Positions 7,016-16,131 are shown, counted from the first letter of the stretch. The stretch: 36,796 nt of DNA from Sebaldella sp. S0638 (GCF_024158605.1 NZ_JAMZGM010000035.1:1-36796); one strand, 5' to 3'. The notes: generated from the letters alone by a model not told the origin. Program-made: numbers and translations.

Positions 7016-8170
7016 TTAAAATGCCTCTTTAAATATTGCTATAGTATCCTCAAGAGTAACATCTCTTGGATTTGTCCCTGCACATGCATCTTTTAGTGCA
7101 TTTTCAGCCATTACTTTGAAATCTTCCTCTTTTACCCCTAGTTCTCTAAGCCCCTTTGGTATCCCCACTTTTTCAGATAACTTCATTATAGCTTCTATAG
7201 CCTTTGCATTAGCTTCTTCCACAGACAGACCCTCTACATTTTCCCCTAGGATTTCTGCTACTTTTCTTAATTTGTCACCTGTATTCGCAGAATTAAATTT
7301 TTCTACATGAGGAAGAAGTATAGCATTACATACCCCGTGCGGGAGATTATAAAATCCTCCGAGCTGATGTGCCATTGAATGTACATATCCAAGCCCCGCA
7401 TTATTAAATGACATTCCGGCTATATAAGAAGCGTACGCCATTTTTGATCTTGCCTCTATATTATTGCCGTCTTTTACCGCATCCTCAAGAGATTCCCCGA
7501 TTAATTTCACAGCTTCCAGTGCAAGCACATCTGTAAGTTCGTATGCACCTGTAGAAACATACGCTTCTATAGCATGTGTCAGTGCATCCATTCCTGTAGC
7601 CGCAGTAAGATCAGCAGGTTTTCCTGTCATAAGCTCAGGATCACTTACAGCTATACTTGCAAGACAGTTTTTATCAATCATAACCATCTTTATATGTGTC
7701 TCTTCATTTGTTATAACATAATTTATAGTAACTTCGCTTGCAGTTCCTGCAGTGGTATTAATTGCAATAATAGGTACAGATTTGTGTTTTGATTTGCCTA
7801 TTCCTTCATAATCTTTTATTTCGCCGCCGTTCGTAGACAATATTCCTATGGCTTTCCCGGCATCCTGCGGAGAACCTCCCCCTATAGATATGATAAAATC
7901 ACAGTTTTCAGTCTTATAAACATTCAGACCGTCATGGATATTCTTCATTGTAGGATTGGGCTGTATGTCATCCACCACAGCATAACTTACCCCGTTTTCA
8001 TCCAGTACATCAGTTACTTTTTTCACTACTCCGATTTTATTAAGAACACTATCTGTTACTACCAGAGCTTTTTTCAATCCTAAATCTTTAATATCCGTTC
8101 CTATTTCTTTTACACATCCGGGCCCTATTAAAGTTACTGCAGGCCAGTAAATTCTTCTACTTACTTTCAT
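7016..8170 (-). CDS. fucO: Lactaldehyde reductase (1,2-propanediol oxidoreductase), iron-dependent
   Basis: This 384-residue group III (iron-type) alcohol dehydrogenase reduces L-lactaldehyde, the product of rhamnulose-1-phosphate cleavage, to 1,2-propanediol, regenerating NAD+. Seen in sequence: the NAD-binding IIGPG and GGGSPQDAGK motifs (residues 97-106) and the iron ligands Asp195 and His199 (GMDALTHAIEAY), His264 (GYVHSMAHQLG) and His278 (LPHGVCNAILLPH). I chose the ATG at 8170: GGAGG lies six bases upstream, and the earlier ATG at 8182 overlaps that ribosome site. It is the last gene of the rhamnose cluster and has its own promoter 160 bases upstream, so it can be expressed separately. 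Other short aldehydes could be substrates; the context makes lactaldehyde most likely. Confidence 0.9.
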   Translation of the reverse strand: MKVSRRIYWPAVTLIGPGCVKEIGTDIKDLGLKKALVVTDSVLNKIGVVKKVTDVLDENGVSYAVVDDIQPNPTMKNIHDGLNVYKTENCDFIISIGGGSPQDAGKAIGILSTNGGEIKDYEGIGKSKHKSVPIIAINTTAGTASEVTINYVITNEETHIKMVMIDKNCLASIAVSDPELMTGKPADLTAATGMDALTHAIEAYVSTGAYELTDVLALEAVKLIGESLEDAVKDGNNIEARSKMAYASYIAGMSFNNAGLGYVHSMAHQLGGFYNLPHGVCNAILLPHVEKFNSANTGDKLRKVAEILGENVEGLSVEEANAKAIEAIMKLSEKVGIPKGLRELGVKEEDFKVMAENALKDACAGTNPRDVTLEDTIAIFKEAF

Positions 8171-8330
8171 AAATACCTCCATATTTGTTTTTAGAATATA
8201 TTTTGGAACACTTTATAAATGAAATATTTTGCTGCTTTAGTGATAAATAAAAGATTTTTACTTTAATGATTTTAGAATACAAAGGTTTTACAGATTAAAC
8301 GAAATGAAAAACATGAATACTTTTTCCTAA

Positions 8331-8358
8331 ATTATATCACAATAAAACCGTTTGTCAA
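8331..8358 (-). promoter_or_regulatory. Promoter of fucO with a LacI-type operator-like core
   Basis: The minus strand has TTGACA (8358-8353), a 16-base spacer and TATAAT (8336-8331). The spacer starts with AAACGGTTT (8353-8345 on the minus strand), a near-palindrome with the central CG typical of LacI-family operators. The leader is about 155 bases. Confidence 0.65.
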
Positions 8359-8432
8359 TTTTTTAACAATAAAAAACTTTAACACCATACTTCAATTAAA
8401 TCAGCTAAAACATAACTGTCTCTGTTAAAAAT

Positions 8433-9371
8433 TCAGATTTTGGAAATATCTCTGTTTAAAAAATCTGATATATTTCTGTATATCTCATGGCACTCTTCTA
8501 AGCCCGGAAGCGCATGCATAAAAGCATGATTAAGACCGGAATATCTTTTGAATTCCACTCTGACAGAAGCTCTCTCCAGACATTTTGCATAATATTCGGC
8601 CTCATCACTTAAAGGGTCGTATTCCGAACAGATTATAAATGCCTCGGAAAGCCCGGACAGATTATTATCTTTACTTAAAGAAACATAAATATTATCCCTG
8701 TCATCTTTATTTTTCAAATAAAAATCCCAGTATCTGTGCATACTGTTGCTTGAAAGACCGTAACCCCAACTGTATTTTTCATATGACCCGTATTTTGTGC
8801 CAGCATCCTTACTGTAAAAATCAATAACAGGATATATCAAAATCTGCTTTGTTATTTTTACTTTATCGTTATTTTTAAATCTTTTTGCTGCCGCACCGGC
8901 AAGATTCCCGCCTGCACTATCCCCGCAGACAGCTGTTTCACCTGAATTTATCCGCAGTCTTTCTGCATTTTCCGCCGCCCATTCCACTACCCTGCAGCAA
9001 TCCTCCAAAGGAACAGGAAACTTATATTCGGGAGCAAGTCTGTATTCAGGCGCTATTACTTTCCATCCTGTATATTTTGCCAGATTTCTGCACATTTCAT
9101 CATGTGTTTCCACACTGCACCGCACAAAACCTCCCCCGTGAAAAAATATTATTACGGGTTTTATCTTATTATCATCTTTATACTCATAAATTCTAACAGG
9201 AATTTCATAAGTATTATTTTTCACATATTCATTACTTATTTTATCAATTTTTGTTCTTTGTTCCAGAGGCATACCCCAGTCTGCCGCTCTCATCTCCTCT
9301 ACTGTGGGAGAAAAGTTTTTTGGGATGGGATTTTTTTCCAAATCTCTGGCTACTTTAGGATGCAGTGGCAT
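8433..9371 (-). CDS. Alpha/beta-hydrolase of the HSL/acetyl-esterase family
   Basis: This 312-residue cytoplasmic esterase has the HGGGF oxyanion-hole motif, the nucleophile elbow GDSAGG, the acid in YDPLSDEAEYY and the His in GLNHAF, all in the order expected for hormone-sensitive-lipase-like esterases (Aes/lipase family IV). No signal peptide is present. GGAGG precedes the ATG at 9371. It lies between the glycosyl hydrolase and fucO in the rhamnose operon, so removal of acetyl groups from pectin-derived oligosaccharides after uptake is a reasonable inference. The sequence itself only shows a short-chain ester hydrolase. Confidence 0.82.
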   Translation of the reverse strand: MPLHPKVARDLEKNPIPKNFSPTVEEMRAADWGMPLEQRTKIDKISNEYVKNNTYEIPVRIYEYKDDNKIKPVIIFFHGGGFVRCSVETHDEMCRNLAKYTGWKVIAPEYRLAPEYKFPVPLEDCCRVVEWAAENAERLRINSGETAVCGDSAGGNLAGAAAKRFKNNDKVKITKQILIYPVIDFYSKDAGTKYGSYEKYSWGYGLSSNSMHRYWDFYLKNKDDRDNIYVSLSKDNNLSGLSEAFIICSEYDPLSDEAEYYAKCLERASVRVEFKRYSGLNHAFMHALPGLEECHEIYRNISDFLNRDISKI

Positions 9372-9390
9372 TTTTCCTCCTTTGAAAAAT

Positions 9391-9432
9391 TTTATAAACA
9401 GGCTGCCTTGTTCAAGGGTAAAAAACAGCCTG
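9391..9432 (-). terminator. Hairpin between the glycosyl hydrolase and esterase genes
   Basis: CAGGCTG (9399-9405) pairs with CAGCCTG (9426-9432), with a second inner stem CCTTG/CAAGG (9407-9411 and 9413-9417... around a TT turn). On the minus strand it is followed by TTTATAAAATTTTT. It could be a partial terminator that lowers expression of the esterase. Confidence 0.5.
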
Positions 9433-9453
9433 CCTTTTATGAAAAAAATCTTA

Positions 9454-10545
9454 TTACTTAAAATAATTCAGATATTCTACAAGACATAGTACAGACAAAG
9501 ACTGGCCGTAAGGCATTGGAGTTATGGGAATATCCTTATAAAACTGAAGATCATTTCCCATAGCTGTTCCAAATGAAACATTCTGCACTTCACCATCTTC
9601 ATTTATATTATTTATCACAGCGTTAACAGCTTTCAGCGCTGTCTCTTCGTATTTTTTATCTATATAACGCTTTCTTATGGCTTTCAAAATACCAAATGCA
9701 AAACCCGCAGTAGCCGAAGTTTCCATATAAGAAGACGGATCCATGAGAAGTGTGTGCCATAATCCGTTTTCATTCTGCACTTTTGCAAGTGTTTCTATTT
9801 GCCGCTTTAATGTATCTACCAGATATTCCCTGAAAAAATCCCCTTCTTTCAGATCCAGAGTCTCGATTATTTCAGGAATAACAATAGTTATCCAGCAATT
9901 CCCTCTTCCCCATAATGCATCCGCAAAATTATGATTCCCGTCAAATGTCCATCCATGGAACCAAAGACCTGTTTTTTTATCAAAAAGATATTTTATATGT
10001 ACTAAAAACTGCTTCTTAGCTTGCTCTATATACTCAGGTCTGTTTAGAAGCTTTCCTATTTTTGCCAGAGGAAGGACACTCATCATTAATGTATCATCCC
10101 AAAGCTGATCTTTATTCTCGCTTAAAAACACCTTATGCTGTATTCCGTCATCTTCAGTACGGGGAATTCCGTACATTACCCATTCTGCCCATATTTCCAG
10201 ATAAGGAAGATACTTAGGATTTTTCGTTATTTCATATAAATACGCCAGTGTAAGCATAGGCGCCACTGTGTTTACATTTTTTTCCGGAAGCCCTTCCTCG
10301 AATCTTCTGTCATACCATTCTGTTAACAAGTCCAGAAGCTTTCTGTCACCAGTCTGTTCATAATATTTATATATTCCGTAAAGTGCTACTCCCTGAGTCC
10401 ACTCCCATCCGTTAAAGCTTTTTGTATCATAAATAGACCCGTCCTCAAGATGCCACACAAACTCCAGTTTTTCATCTTTTAGATTTTTCAGGTTTTCCAG
10501 TAATAAATCAATGTAATTTTCTATATCTTTCTGTTTAAGCAACAA
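9454..10545 (-). CDS. GH88/GH105-type unsaturated rhamnogalacturonyl hydrolase
   Basis: This 363-residue (alpha/alpha)6-barrel enzyme is of the YteR/YesR kind. These remove the 4,5-unsaturated galacturonate left on oligomers by rhamnogalacturonan lyases, releasing rhamnose. Visible motifs: GWEWTQGVALYGI (about 46-58), the catalytic-aspartate segment LWDDTLMM (148-155), FDGNHNFADALWGRGNCW with the family's WGRG, and MDPSSYMETSATAGFAFG. There is no signal peptide, so it acts on imported oligomers. I chose TTG at 10545, which has AAAGGAG seven bases upstream; the ATG at 10575 has no ribosome site and would place this site inside the gene. It follows the binding-protein gene and a strong stem. 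Confidence 0.85.
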   Translation of the reverse strand: MLLKQKDIENYIDLLLENLKNLKDEKLEFVWHLEDGSIYDTKSFNGWEWTQGVALYGIYKYYEQTGDRKLLDLLTEWYDRRFEEGLPEKNVNTVAPMLTLAYLYEITKNPKYLPYLEIWAEWVMYGIPRTEDDGIQHKVFLSENKDQLWDDTLMMSVLPLAKIGKLLNRPEYIEQAKKQFLVHIKYLFDKKTGLWFHGWTFDGNHNFADALWGRGNCWITIVIPEIIETLDLKEGDFFREYLVDTLKRQIETLAKVQNENGLWHTLLMDPSSYMETSATAGFAFGILKAIRKRYIDKKYEETALKAVNAVINNINEDGEVQNVSFGTAMGNDLQFYKDIPITPMPYGQSLSVLCLVEYLNYFK

Positions 10546-10620
10546 TTTTATTTCTCCTTTCTGATATACTCCCATAATTTAGAAATCAGTTTCAATATAG
10601 TTTTAATTTATTATATCACA

Positions 10621-10672
10621 AGTACCTTGGCAGTAAAATATCTCTTATAAAGCCTGTCACTGCCAAGGTACT
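10621..10672 (-). repeat. 14-base-pair perfect stem between the binding-protein and GH105 genes
   Basis: AGTACCTTGGCAGT (10621-10634) and ACTGCCAAGGTACT (10659-10672) are perfect inverted copies with a 24-base loop, starting seven bases after the stop of the binding-protein gene. No T-run follows on either strand. Stems placed this way after transporter binding-protein genes often protect the upstream mRNA; the role here is inference. Confidence 0.6.
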
Positions 10673-10678
10673 ATATTA

Positions 10679-11968
10679 TTATCTCAAAATATTTTTCAAT
10701 GATGATTCCATATCAGCAAGAATTCCCTCTGCTGCCTTATCTACATCAATCTGACCATAGTCAAGTTTTTGCACATAACCTGCAAATATCTTAATAAGTC
10801 TCTCATCCTCATAATAAGGGCTTATCATTTTTCCTTGATATGCCAATGCCTTATCAAGCACTTCTTTCGATATTCCCGTTATCATATTTTCTTTTTCCAG
10901 CACTTCAAGAGCCTTTTTATTAGAAGGTATTCCTCTTGTTAATCCCAGTATTTTTGACGCTTCAGGATCAGAAAGAAGAAAATTCAGGAACTTTGCTGCT
11001 GCTTCAGGATTCTTTGTGTCTTTGTTTATTGCGAATGCCATATTAAGTCTTGTAAATGCCGCATTATGATCTCCGATACCTTTAATATAGTTACCGGATG
11101 CTACCTGTCCCTCTTTAAGAGTATCCTGAAATACTCCTGTTCTTGACGACCATTCGTAAGTTCCGCCTATATTTCCGTTTACCCACAGCGGATTCTGATC
11201 TCCCGGAACATTTCCCAGCCCTGCTCTGTCTTTTGTTGACAGTGTAACCTTCTCATCAACCATTCTCTTATAAAATCTTAGAGCATCTGCAAGTTCCTCT
11301 TTAGTAACACCCATTTTATTTTCTTCATTAATCAGGTTATTTCCTGTTTTTTGCAGTAAATAATAATTTATAAAGTAGTAGTTTACTTTTTCGTCTGATA
11401 CATCCAAAGGATAATAGTCATCTCCGAGTTTTTCTTTAAATACTTTATTTACGGCAAAAAGCTCGTCTGCTGTTTCAGGAAATTTTGCCCCTGCTTTATC
11501 GAATACACTCTGGTTATAATAAAATCCCATTCCGTTTAATCCCACAGGAACAGCATTAAGTTTATCTTTTATAACAGTATGGTTCAGAATTGCCTCGTCA
11601 TAATTACCCAGATCAAAGTCTTTAAGGTCTCTCACATTATAAAAACCATCTCCGTTTTTAGAGAAAATATACAGCCAGTTCCAGTCTACCTGCATAATGT
11701 CAGGAGCTGTTTTTCCGCTCATCTGCGTAGACAGTTTTTCCAAATATCCTTCATATCCTGAATATTCAGCTTTTATTTTTATTCCGGGATTTTTTTCCTC
11801 AAAAAGCTTTATTGCATCCAGTGTAGCTTTATGTCTTGCATCAGACCCCCACCACATTACCCGTAATTCTACTGTTTTTCCTGTATCTCCTCCTGTACTG
11901 CTTTTTTTCTCGCCGCATCCAATTAAAAATAATAATGTTAATAACAATAAACAAATTTTACTTCTCAT
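10679..11968 (-). CDS. Sugar ABC transporter substrate-binding lipoprotein
   Basis: This 429-residue exported lipoprotein has a short signal peptide, lipobox LIGC with Cys18, then a low-complexity linker and a family 1 solute-binding fold: TVELRVMWWGSD, IMQVDWNWLYIF, VPVGLNGMGFYYNQSVFDKAG, AAAKFLNFLLSDPEA and LGLTRGIPSNKKA. This group binds mono- or oligosaccharides. I chose the ATG at 11968, five bases after AGGAGG, rather than the TTG just before it. No permease or ATPase gene is adjacent, so it must work with membrane components encoded elsewhere. Placement between rhaD and the GH105 gene suggests a rhamnose-containing oligosaccharide ligand (inference). Confidence 0.88.
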   Translation of the reverse strand: MRSKICLLLLTLLFLIGCGEKKSSTGGDTGKTVELRVMWWGSDARHKATLDAIKLFEEKNPGIKIKAEYSGYEGYLEKLSTQMSGKTAPDIMQVDWNWLYIFSKNGDGFYNVRDLKDFDLGNYDEAILNHTVIKDKLNAVPVGLNGMGFYYNQSVFDKAGAKFPETADELFAVNKVFKEKLGDDYYPLDVSDEKVNYYFINYYLLQKTGNNLINEENKMGVTKEELADALRFYKRMVDEKVTLSTKDRAGLGNVPGDQNPLWVNGNIGGTYEWSSRTGVFQDTLKEGQVASGNYIKGIGDHNAAFTRLNMAFAINKDTKNPEAAAKFLNFLLSDPEASKILGLTRGIPSNKKALEVLEKENMITGISKEVLDKALAYQGKMISPYYEDERLIKIFAGYVQKLDYGQIDVDKAAEGILADMESSLKNILR

Positions 11969-11993
11969 CAAGTCCTCCTAATTATATTATATT

Positions 11994-12818
11994 TTATAAT
12001 TTTAAAATTCCTTCACGCGGTGTCACTCCAAAACCTTTTGCCAGATCAGCAAGTTCCCTGTCAGTAATCTCCTGTTTTCTGCCGCCCATTGATATTACTT
12101 TCACCAGTATTTCCGCCGCTTTTTCAGCTGTATCTATAAGGCCGAAAGCTTCATCAAGAGTTGCCCCTGTTCCGAATATCCCATGAAACGGCCAAATTAC
12201 CAGATTAAAGTCTTTCATTTTTTCCATAGTTTTAGTTCCTATTTCCACAGTTCCCGGAACCACCCATGGAATTACCCCTATTCCCTCTGGAAATACCACA
12301 AGACACTCTGTACTCATCTTCCAGAGTTCCTTTGAGAATGTTTCGGTATTCAGGTCTAGCACATATGTAAGAGCTATAAGATTAGTGGCGTGATTATGCA
12401 TAACTACCCTGCTTTTATCTCCGCACAGTGATTTTTTCACAGAATGTGCGGATAAATGTGTAGGAAGCTCGCTTGTGGGTATTCCGCCGTTTTTATAACC
12501 CCATACTTTTCTGTATTTTGTCCCGTCTTCATTTATTTTTATTATTCCCAGCGTATCTTCCGGATCAAGTATCACATTTCTGAAAAATTTTCCGGACCCT
12601 GTGACAAGAAAGTATTCATTGGCAAGATTAGGCACTTCAAAATCCATATCCGTAAAATCTCCGCTGCCTGTATCCTGCACATATTCCTCTGCTTCCTCTG
12701 TTTTTATACGATAGCTTACATTTCCGCCGTTTCTTTCATCCCATCCTTTCAGCCACATATCATGTATCACTTTCACCATGTCCCGTAAAAAACCGGCTTC
12801 AAATATATCTTTTTTCAT
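11994..12818 (-). CDS. rhaD: L-rhamnulose-1-phosphate aldolase
   Basis: This 274-residue class II (zinc) aldolase cleaves L-rhamnulose 1-phosphate to dihydroxyacetone phosphate and L-lactaldehyde. It aligns along its full length with the E. coli enzyme: WLKGWDERNGGN, VTGSGKFFRN, the catalytic Glu117 in TSELPTH, zinc ligands His141 and His143 in MHNHATNLIALTYVL, and His212 in WPFHGIFG, all at the same numbers as in E. coli. The motifs STECLVVFPEG and EAFGLIDTAEKAAE are also conserved. The ribosome site is GTGAGGA before the ATG at 12818. It lies 53 bases after rhaM and 25 before the binding-protein gene, in one operon. Confidence 0.97.
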   Translation of the reverse strand: MKKDIFEAGFLRDMVKVIHDMWLKGWDERNGGNVSYRIKTEEAEEYVQDTGSGDFTDMDFEVPNLANEYFLVTGSGKFFRNVILDPEDTLGIIKINEDGTKYRKVWGYKNGGIPTSELPTHLSAHSVKKSLCGDKSRVVMHNHATNLIALTYVLDLNTETFSKELWKMSTECLVVFPEGIGVIPWVVPGTVEIGTKTMEKMKDFNLVIWPFHGIFGTGATLDEAFGLIDTAEKAAEILVKVISMGGRKQEITDRELADLAKGFGVTPREGILKL

Positions 12819-12871
12819 ATTTCCTCACTTTCGTTATGTAATTTTCCTTTTTTCAGTATAGGGAGAATTTT

Positions 12872-13186
12872 TTACTTCAGATAAAAAACTTCTCTTAGTT
12901 CTGTGGATTTCGGACTGTTGTCTTCATTTGTCTCCATGATGTCTTTCATGAAATCCCACCACTTCTTACATTCCTCTGTTTCTGCCACCTTATCCCATAA
13001 TTCTTCACTTTCTATTTCCACATAAGCAAAAAGGCTGTTAGTTTCTTTGTCGAGAAATATTGAATAATTATATGCTCCGTGATTTTTCAAAACTTTTTTT
13101 AATGGTTCCCAGATTTCATCATGTCTTTTCTTGTATTCTTCATACTGTCCGCTGTAAACTTTCATCTTAACTGCTTTTCTTATCAT
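12872..13186 (-). CDS. rhaM: L-rhamnose mutarotase
   Basis: This 104-residue protein interconverts the alpha and beta anomers of L-rhamnose, supplying the form used by the isomerase. It matches E. coli RhaM nearly end to end: [10 protein letters not shown] at the start, the active-site His22 in [31 protein letters not shown], the paired tryptophans in KKWWDFM, and [18 protein letters not shown] at the C-terminus. Length is exactly that of the family. The ribosome site GGGAGG lies before the ATG at 13186. It sits between rhaA and rhaD. Confidence 0.96.
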   Translation of the reverse strand: MIRKAVKMKVYSGQYEEYKKRHDEIWEPLKKVLKNHGAYNYSIFLDKETNSLFAYVEIESEELWDKVAETEECKKWWDFMKDIMETNEDNSPKSTELREVFYLK

Positions 13187-13241
13187 AAATTCCTCCCTTC
13201 CCTGATAAAATCTATTTATGCATTATATATCTTCCCTGAAA

Positions 13242-14513
13242 TTATTGCGGACTTCTTTTACTCAGTTCATTTTTTTCATATTCTTTCACTGTTTCAAGCC
13301 ACTCTTCACCCACAGGAATATTTTTTTCACTACAGTAATAATCCCATACAGCTCCTGCCGGATACATTTTATACTCTTCAAGAAGTGCCAGTCTGCTTGT
13401 AAAATCTCCCGAAAGCTCTATTTCCTTTAATTTTTCCACAGGTTCCAAAAGAGCCAGCATAAGGGCTTTTCTTGTATTTCTCACTCCTATTGCCCATGCC
13501 GCTATTCTGTTTATACTTGCGTCAAAGAAATCTATTCCTATATGAACTCTTTTATCAAAATCATATCTTATTATCTGGTTTGCTATTGCCCTTAGTTCGT
13601 CATCAAGAATTACCACATGGTCACTATCCCATTTCACCGGTCTACTTACATGCAGCAGTATTTGATCCAGATATAAAAGCACTGACGGTATCTTATCTGA
13701 TATGACTTCTGTAGGATGAAAATGTCCCGCATCAAGGCATAAAAGTGTTTTATTCTCTACTGCATAACCCATATAAAATTCATGAGACCCCACAGTGTAA
13801 GACTCCAGTCCAAGACCAAATACTTTTGATTCCACAGCATCAAGATTATATTCAGGATTTATTTTTTCCTCCATAATTTCATTAAGTGATTCTTTCAGAC
13901 GTTTTCTCGGCATATATCTGTCTACGGGTATATCCTTATATCCGTCAGGAATCCATATATTCGTCACACACGGAATCCCAAGCTCCTTACCAAAATATTC
14001 CCCGATCTTTCTCGAAGCCTTACAATGCCCTATCCAGTAATCTCTTATCTTTTTGTCAGGATGTGACAAAGTTGCTTCTTCTGCAAGAGGATGAGAAAAT
14101 AATGTAGGGTTAAAATCAAGACCAAGCCCCATTTTCTTTGCCCATTCTACCCAATTCCTAAAATGTTCCGGCTTTATCTCGTCTCTTTCTGTTTTTTCCC
14201 CGCCAAACTCTCCGTATATTGCATGAAGATTCACTTTATGCTTTCCGGGAACAAGCTTAAATACCATTTCCAGATCCTGTCTTAATTCATCAGCAGTTCT
14301 TGCTTTTCCGGGATAATTTCCCGTAGCCTGAATTCCTCCTGTTAATGCACCCTCAGGATTTTCAAAACCCTGTACATCGTCACCCTGCCAGCAATGAACG
14401 GAAATCATTATCTCATCCAGCCTTTTTAGTATTTCATCTGTATTTATACCGATTTTTTTATATTGTTCTTTTGCGAGTTCATAGCTTTTCAAAACATTTT
14501 CCTTATTCTGCAT
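13242..14513 (-). CDS. rhaA: L-rhamnose isomerase
   Basis: This 423-residue cytoplasmic, divalent-metal enzyme converts L-rhamnose to L-rhamnulose. Family segments visible: [13 protein letters not shown] (about 34-46), [35 protein letters not shown], the active-site region [63 protein letters not shown] and [15 protein letters not shown]. Length fits the usual 415-425. The ATG at 14513 follows GGAGG. It is separated from rhaB by 160 bases holding a strong RNA stem flanked by direct repeats. Confidence 0.97.
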   Translation of the reverse strand: MQNKENVLKSYELAKEQYKKIGINTDEILKRLDEIMISVHCWQGDDVQGFENPEGALTGGIQATGNYPGKARTADELRQDLEMVFKLVPGKHKVNLHAIYGEFGGEKTERDEIKPEHFRNWVEWAKKMGLGLDFNPTLFSHPLAEEATLSHPDKKIRDYWIGHCKASRKIGEYFGKELGIPCVTNIWIPDGYKDIPVDRYMPRKRLKESLNEIMEEKINPEYNLDAVESKVFGLGLESYTVGSHEFYMGYAVENKTLLCLDAGHFHPTEVISDKIPSVLLYLDQILLHVSRPVKWDSDHVVILDDELRAIANQIIRYDFDKRVHIGIDFFDASINRIAAWAIGVRNTRKALMLALLEPVEKLKEIELSGDFTSRLALLEEYKMYPAGAVWDYYCSEKNIPVGEEWLETVKEYEKNELSKRSPQ

Positions 14514-14559
14514 TATTTCCTCCTGTTAGTTATTATTTCCCCGATTTTCCCCATAAATT

Positions 14560-14646
14560 CAGAAATGAACTTTTAGTGTTTTGCCTCACTTTGAATGGAC
14601 AATGTGCGAAACTTTTTATTTAGTAAGACAAAACACCAGAAATGAA
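14560..14646 (-). repeat. 15-base-pair stem flanked by 10-base direct repeats between rhaB and rhaA
   Basis: Arms at 14576-14590 and 14622-14636 (GTGTTTTG... and ...CAAAACAC) form a 15-base-pair stem with a 31-base loop. Two pairs are G-U in minus-strand RNA but would be A-C mismatches in plus-strand RNA, so the structure favours the direction of the rha operon. CAGAAATGAA flanks it exactly at 14560-14569 and 14637-14646. It could be a leader structure for rhaA or a small mobile-element remnant with a target duplication. Confidence 0.6.
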
Positions 14647-14673
14647 TTTTTCATTATTATATGCAATTTTTGA

Positions 14674-16131
14674 TTAACATAATTTAAGAAAGTTACTATA
14701 TAGCTCTTTCAGATTTTTCTCAGGACGGTACTTTTTTAATCCTGATGAATCCCTTATTATTTTCCTTCCTTCTTCTATACTTTTTATCCCGCCTTTTGCA
14801 TAAGCCTGCATTGTTACATTCCCCAGAACAGTTGCTTCCACAGGCCCTGCAATAACAGATATTTCTGCTGCATCTGAAGTAAGCTGGTTCAGATACTCAT
14901 TCTGTGATCCTCCGCCTATTATATTCAGTCCTTTTATCTTTAAACCGCTTAATTCCTCAAGTTCTTTCAAAGTTTTCGCATAAAGAAAAGCCAGACTGTA
15001 AAATATGAGCTTCCCAAACTGCCCGATATTTTCCGGTGCTTTTTGATTAGTCTCAATGCAGTAATCGCATATTGCATCTTTCATACTCTCAGGATTCAAA
15101 AATCTCTCATTATTAGGATTAATAAGTGATATAAATTCCTTTTCCTCTTTAGCAAGCTTTACTATTTCAGAAAATGAAAACTCATCGTTATATTCTTTTT
15201 TCACTCTCTGAATCAGCCATAATCCCATTATATTTTTCAAAAATCTTGATTTTTTCTCTATTACACTTGCTTCATTTGTAAAATTCAGTTCATAGGATTT
15301 TTCACTTATAATATAGTCGCTTTCTATTCCCATGAGAGACCATGTTCCGGAACTTATATATGCCGCTGTCCCTTCTTTTTCCAAATGCGGTACTGCTGCA
15401 ATGGCCGATGCCGTGTCATGTGTCCCCGGCAGTATTACGTTCAGCCTTTTTATCCCAAGTTCCTTCTGTACTTCACTGCTGATATTCCCTACAATATCTC
15501 CGGCTTTTCCCAGCTTCGTATTTTTTATTTTCTCAAAGCCTGTTATTTTCAATATTTCATCATCCCAGAATCCTGTTTTATAATTCATCATCTGTGTGGT
15601 AGATACATTTGTTATTTCATTTATCTTTTTACCTGTAAGAAGATAATTCAGATAGTCTGGTATCATCAGAAAAGTTTCTGCTTTTTCTAGCAGGCTTTTA
15701 TCTTTCAGTTTCAATGAATACAGCTGAAATAAAGTATTAAACTCCATAAACTGAATCCCTGTTTTTTCATAAATCTTTTCTTTTGCAAGAATCCCGAAAA
15801 CTTTTTCCATCATGCCGTTTGTTCGTGAATCCCTGTAAGAAACAGGCCTTCCAAGTATCTTGTCATTACTGTCCAAAAGTATAAAATCCACTCCCCAGGT
15901 ATCTATTCCTATACTCAGGTCTTCTTGCCTGTTTTCTTTGAAGTATTTTTTCAAGCCTGACATTATCGAACCATAAATTTTCTCAATATCCCAAAAATAG
16001 GTATTTTCTTCGTATTTTAGATATTCATCAAATCTGTATATTTCTTTCAGTTCTATTTTCTTATTAATCAGTACAGCTTCAAATATTCTGCCGCTCGAAG
16101 CTCCTATATCCACTGCAAGATACTTTTCCAT
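14674..16131 (-). CDS. rhaB: Rhamnulokinase
   Basis: This 485-residue FGGY-family sugar kinase phosphorylates L-rhamnulose at carbon 1 with ATP. The N-terminal domain opens with YLAVDIGASSGRIFEA and includes IGIDTWGVDFILLD and the substrate-side segment GRPVSYRDSRTNGMM. The C-terminal domain has LPGTHDTASAIAAVP, YISSGTWSLMGIE and the nucleotide-binding GLNIIGGGSQNEYLNQLTSD. Length matches bacterial RhaB. I chose the ATG at 16131, behind GGGAGGTCAC; the ATG at 16143 overlaps that ribosome site. It is the first gene of the operon, behind a good promoter shared back to back with the LacI-type regulator. Confidence 0.96.
   Translation of the reverse strand: MEKYLAVDIGASSGRIFEAVLINKKIELKEIYRFDEYLKYEENTYFWDIEKIYGSIMSGLKKYFKENRQEDLSIGIDTWGVDFILLDSNDKILGRPVSYRDSRTNGMMEKVFGILAKEKIYEKTGIQFMEFNTLFQLYSLKLKDKSLLEKAETFLMIPDYLNYLLTGKKINEITNVSTTQMMNYKTGFWDDEILKITGFEKIKNTKLGKAGDIVGNISSEVQKELGIKRLNVILPGTHDTASAIAAVPHLEKEGTAAYISSGTWSLMGIESDYIISEKSYELNFTNEASVIEKKSRFLKNIMGLWLIQRVKKEYNDEFSFSEIVKLAKEEKEFISLINPNNERFLNPESMKDAICDYCIETNQKAPENIGQFGKLIFYSLAFLYAKTLKELEELSGLKIKGLNIIGGGSQNEYLNQLTSDAAEISVIAGPVEATVLGNVTMQAYAKGGIKSIEEGRKIIRDSSGLKKYRPEKNLKELYSNFLKLC

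Noticed and set aside
14570-14636. Intact insertion sequence between rhaB and rhaA
   Set aside because: Only 67 bases lie between the direct repeats and there is no transposase frame, so at most it is a miniature or remnant element.
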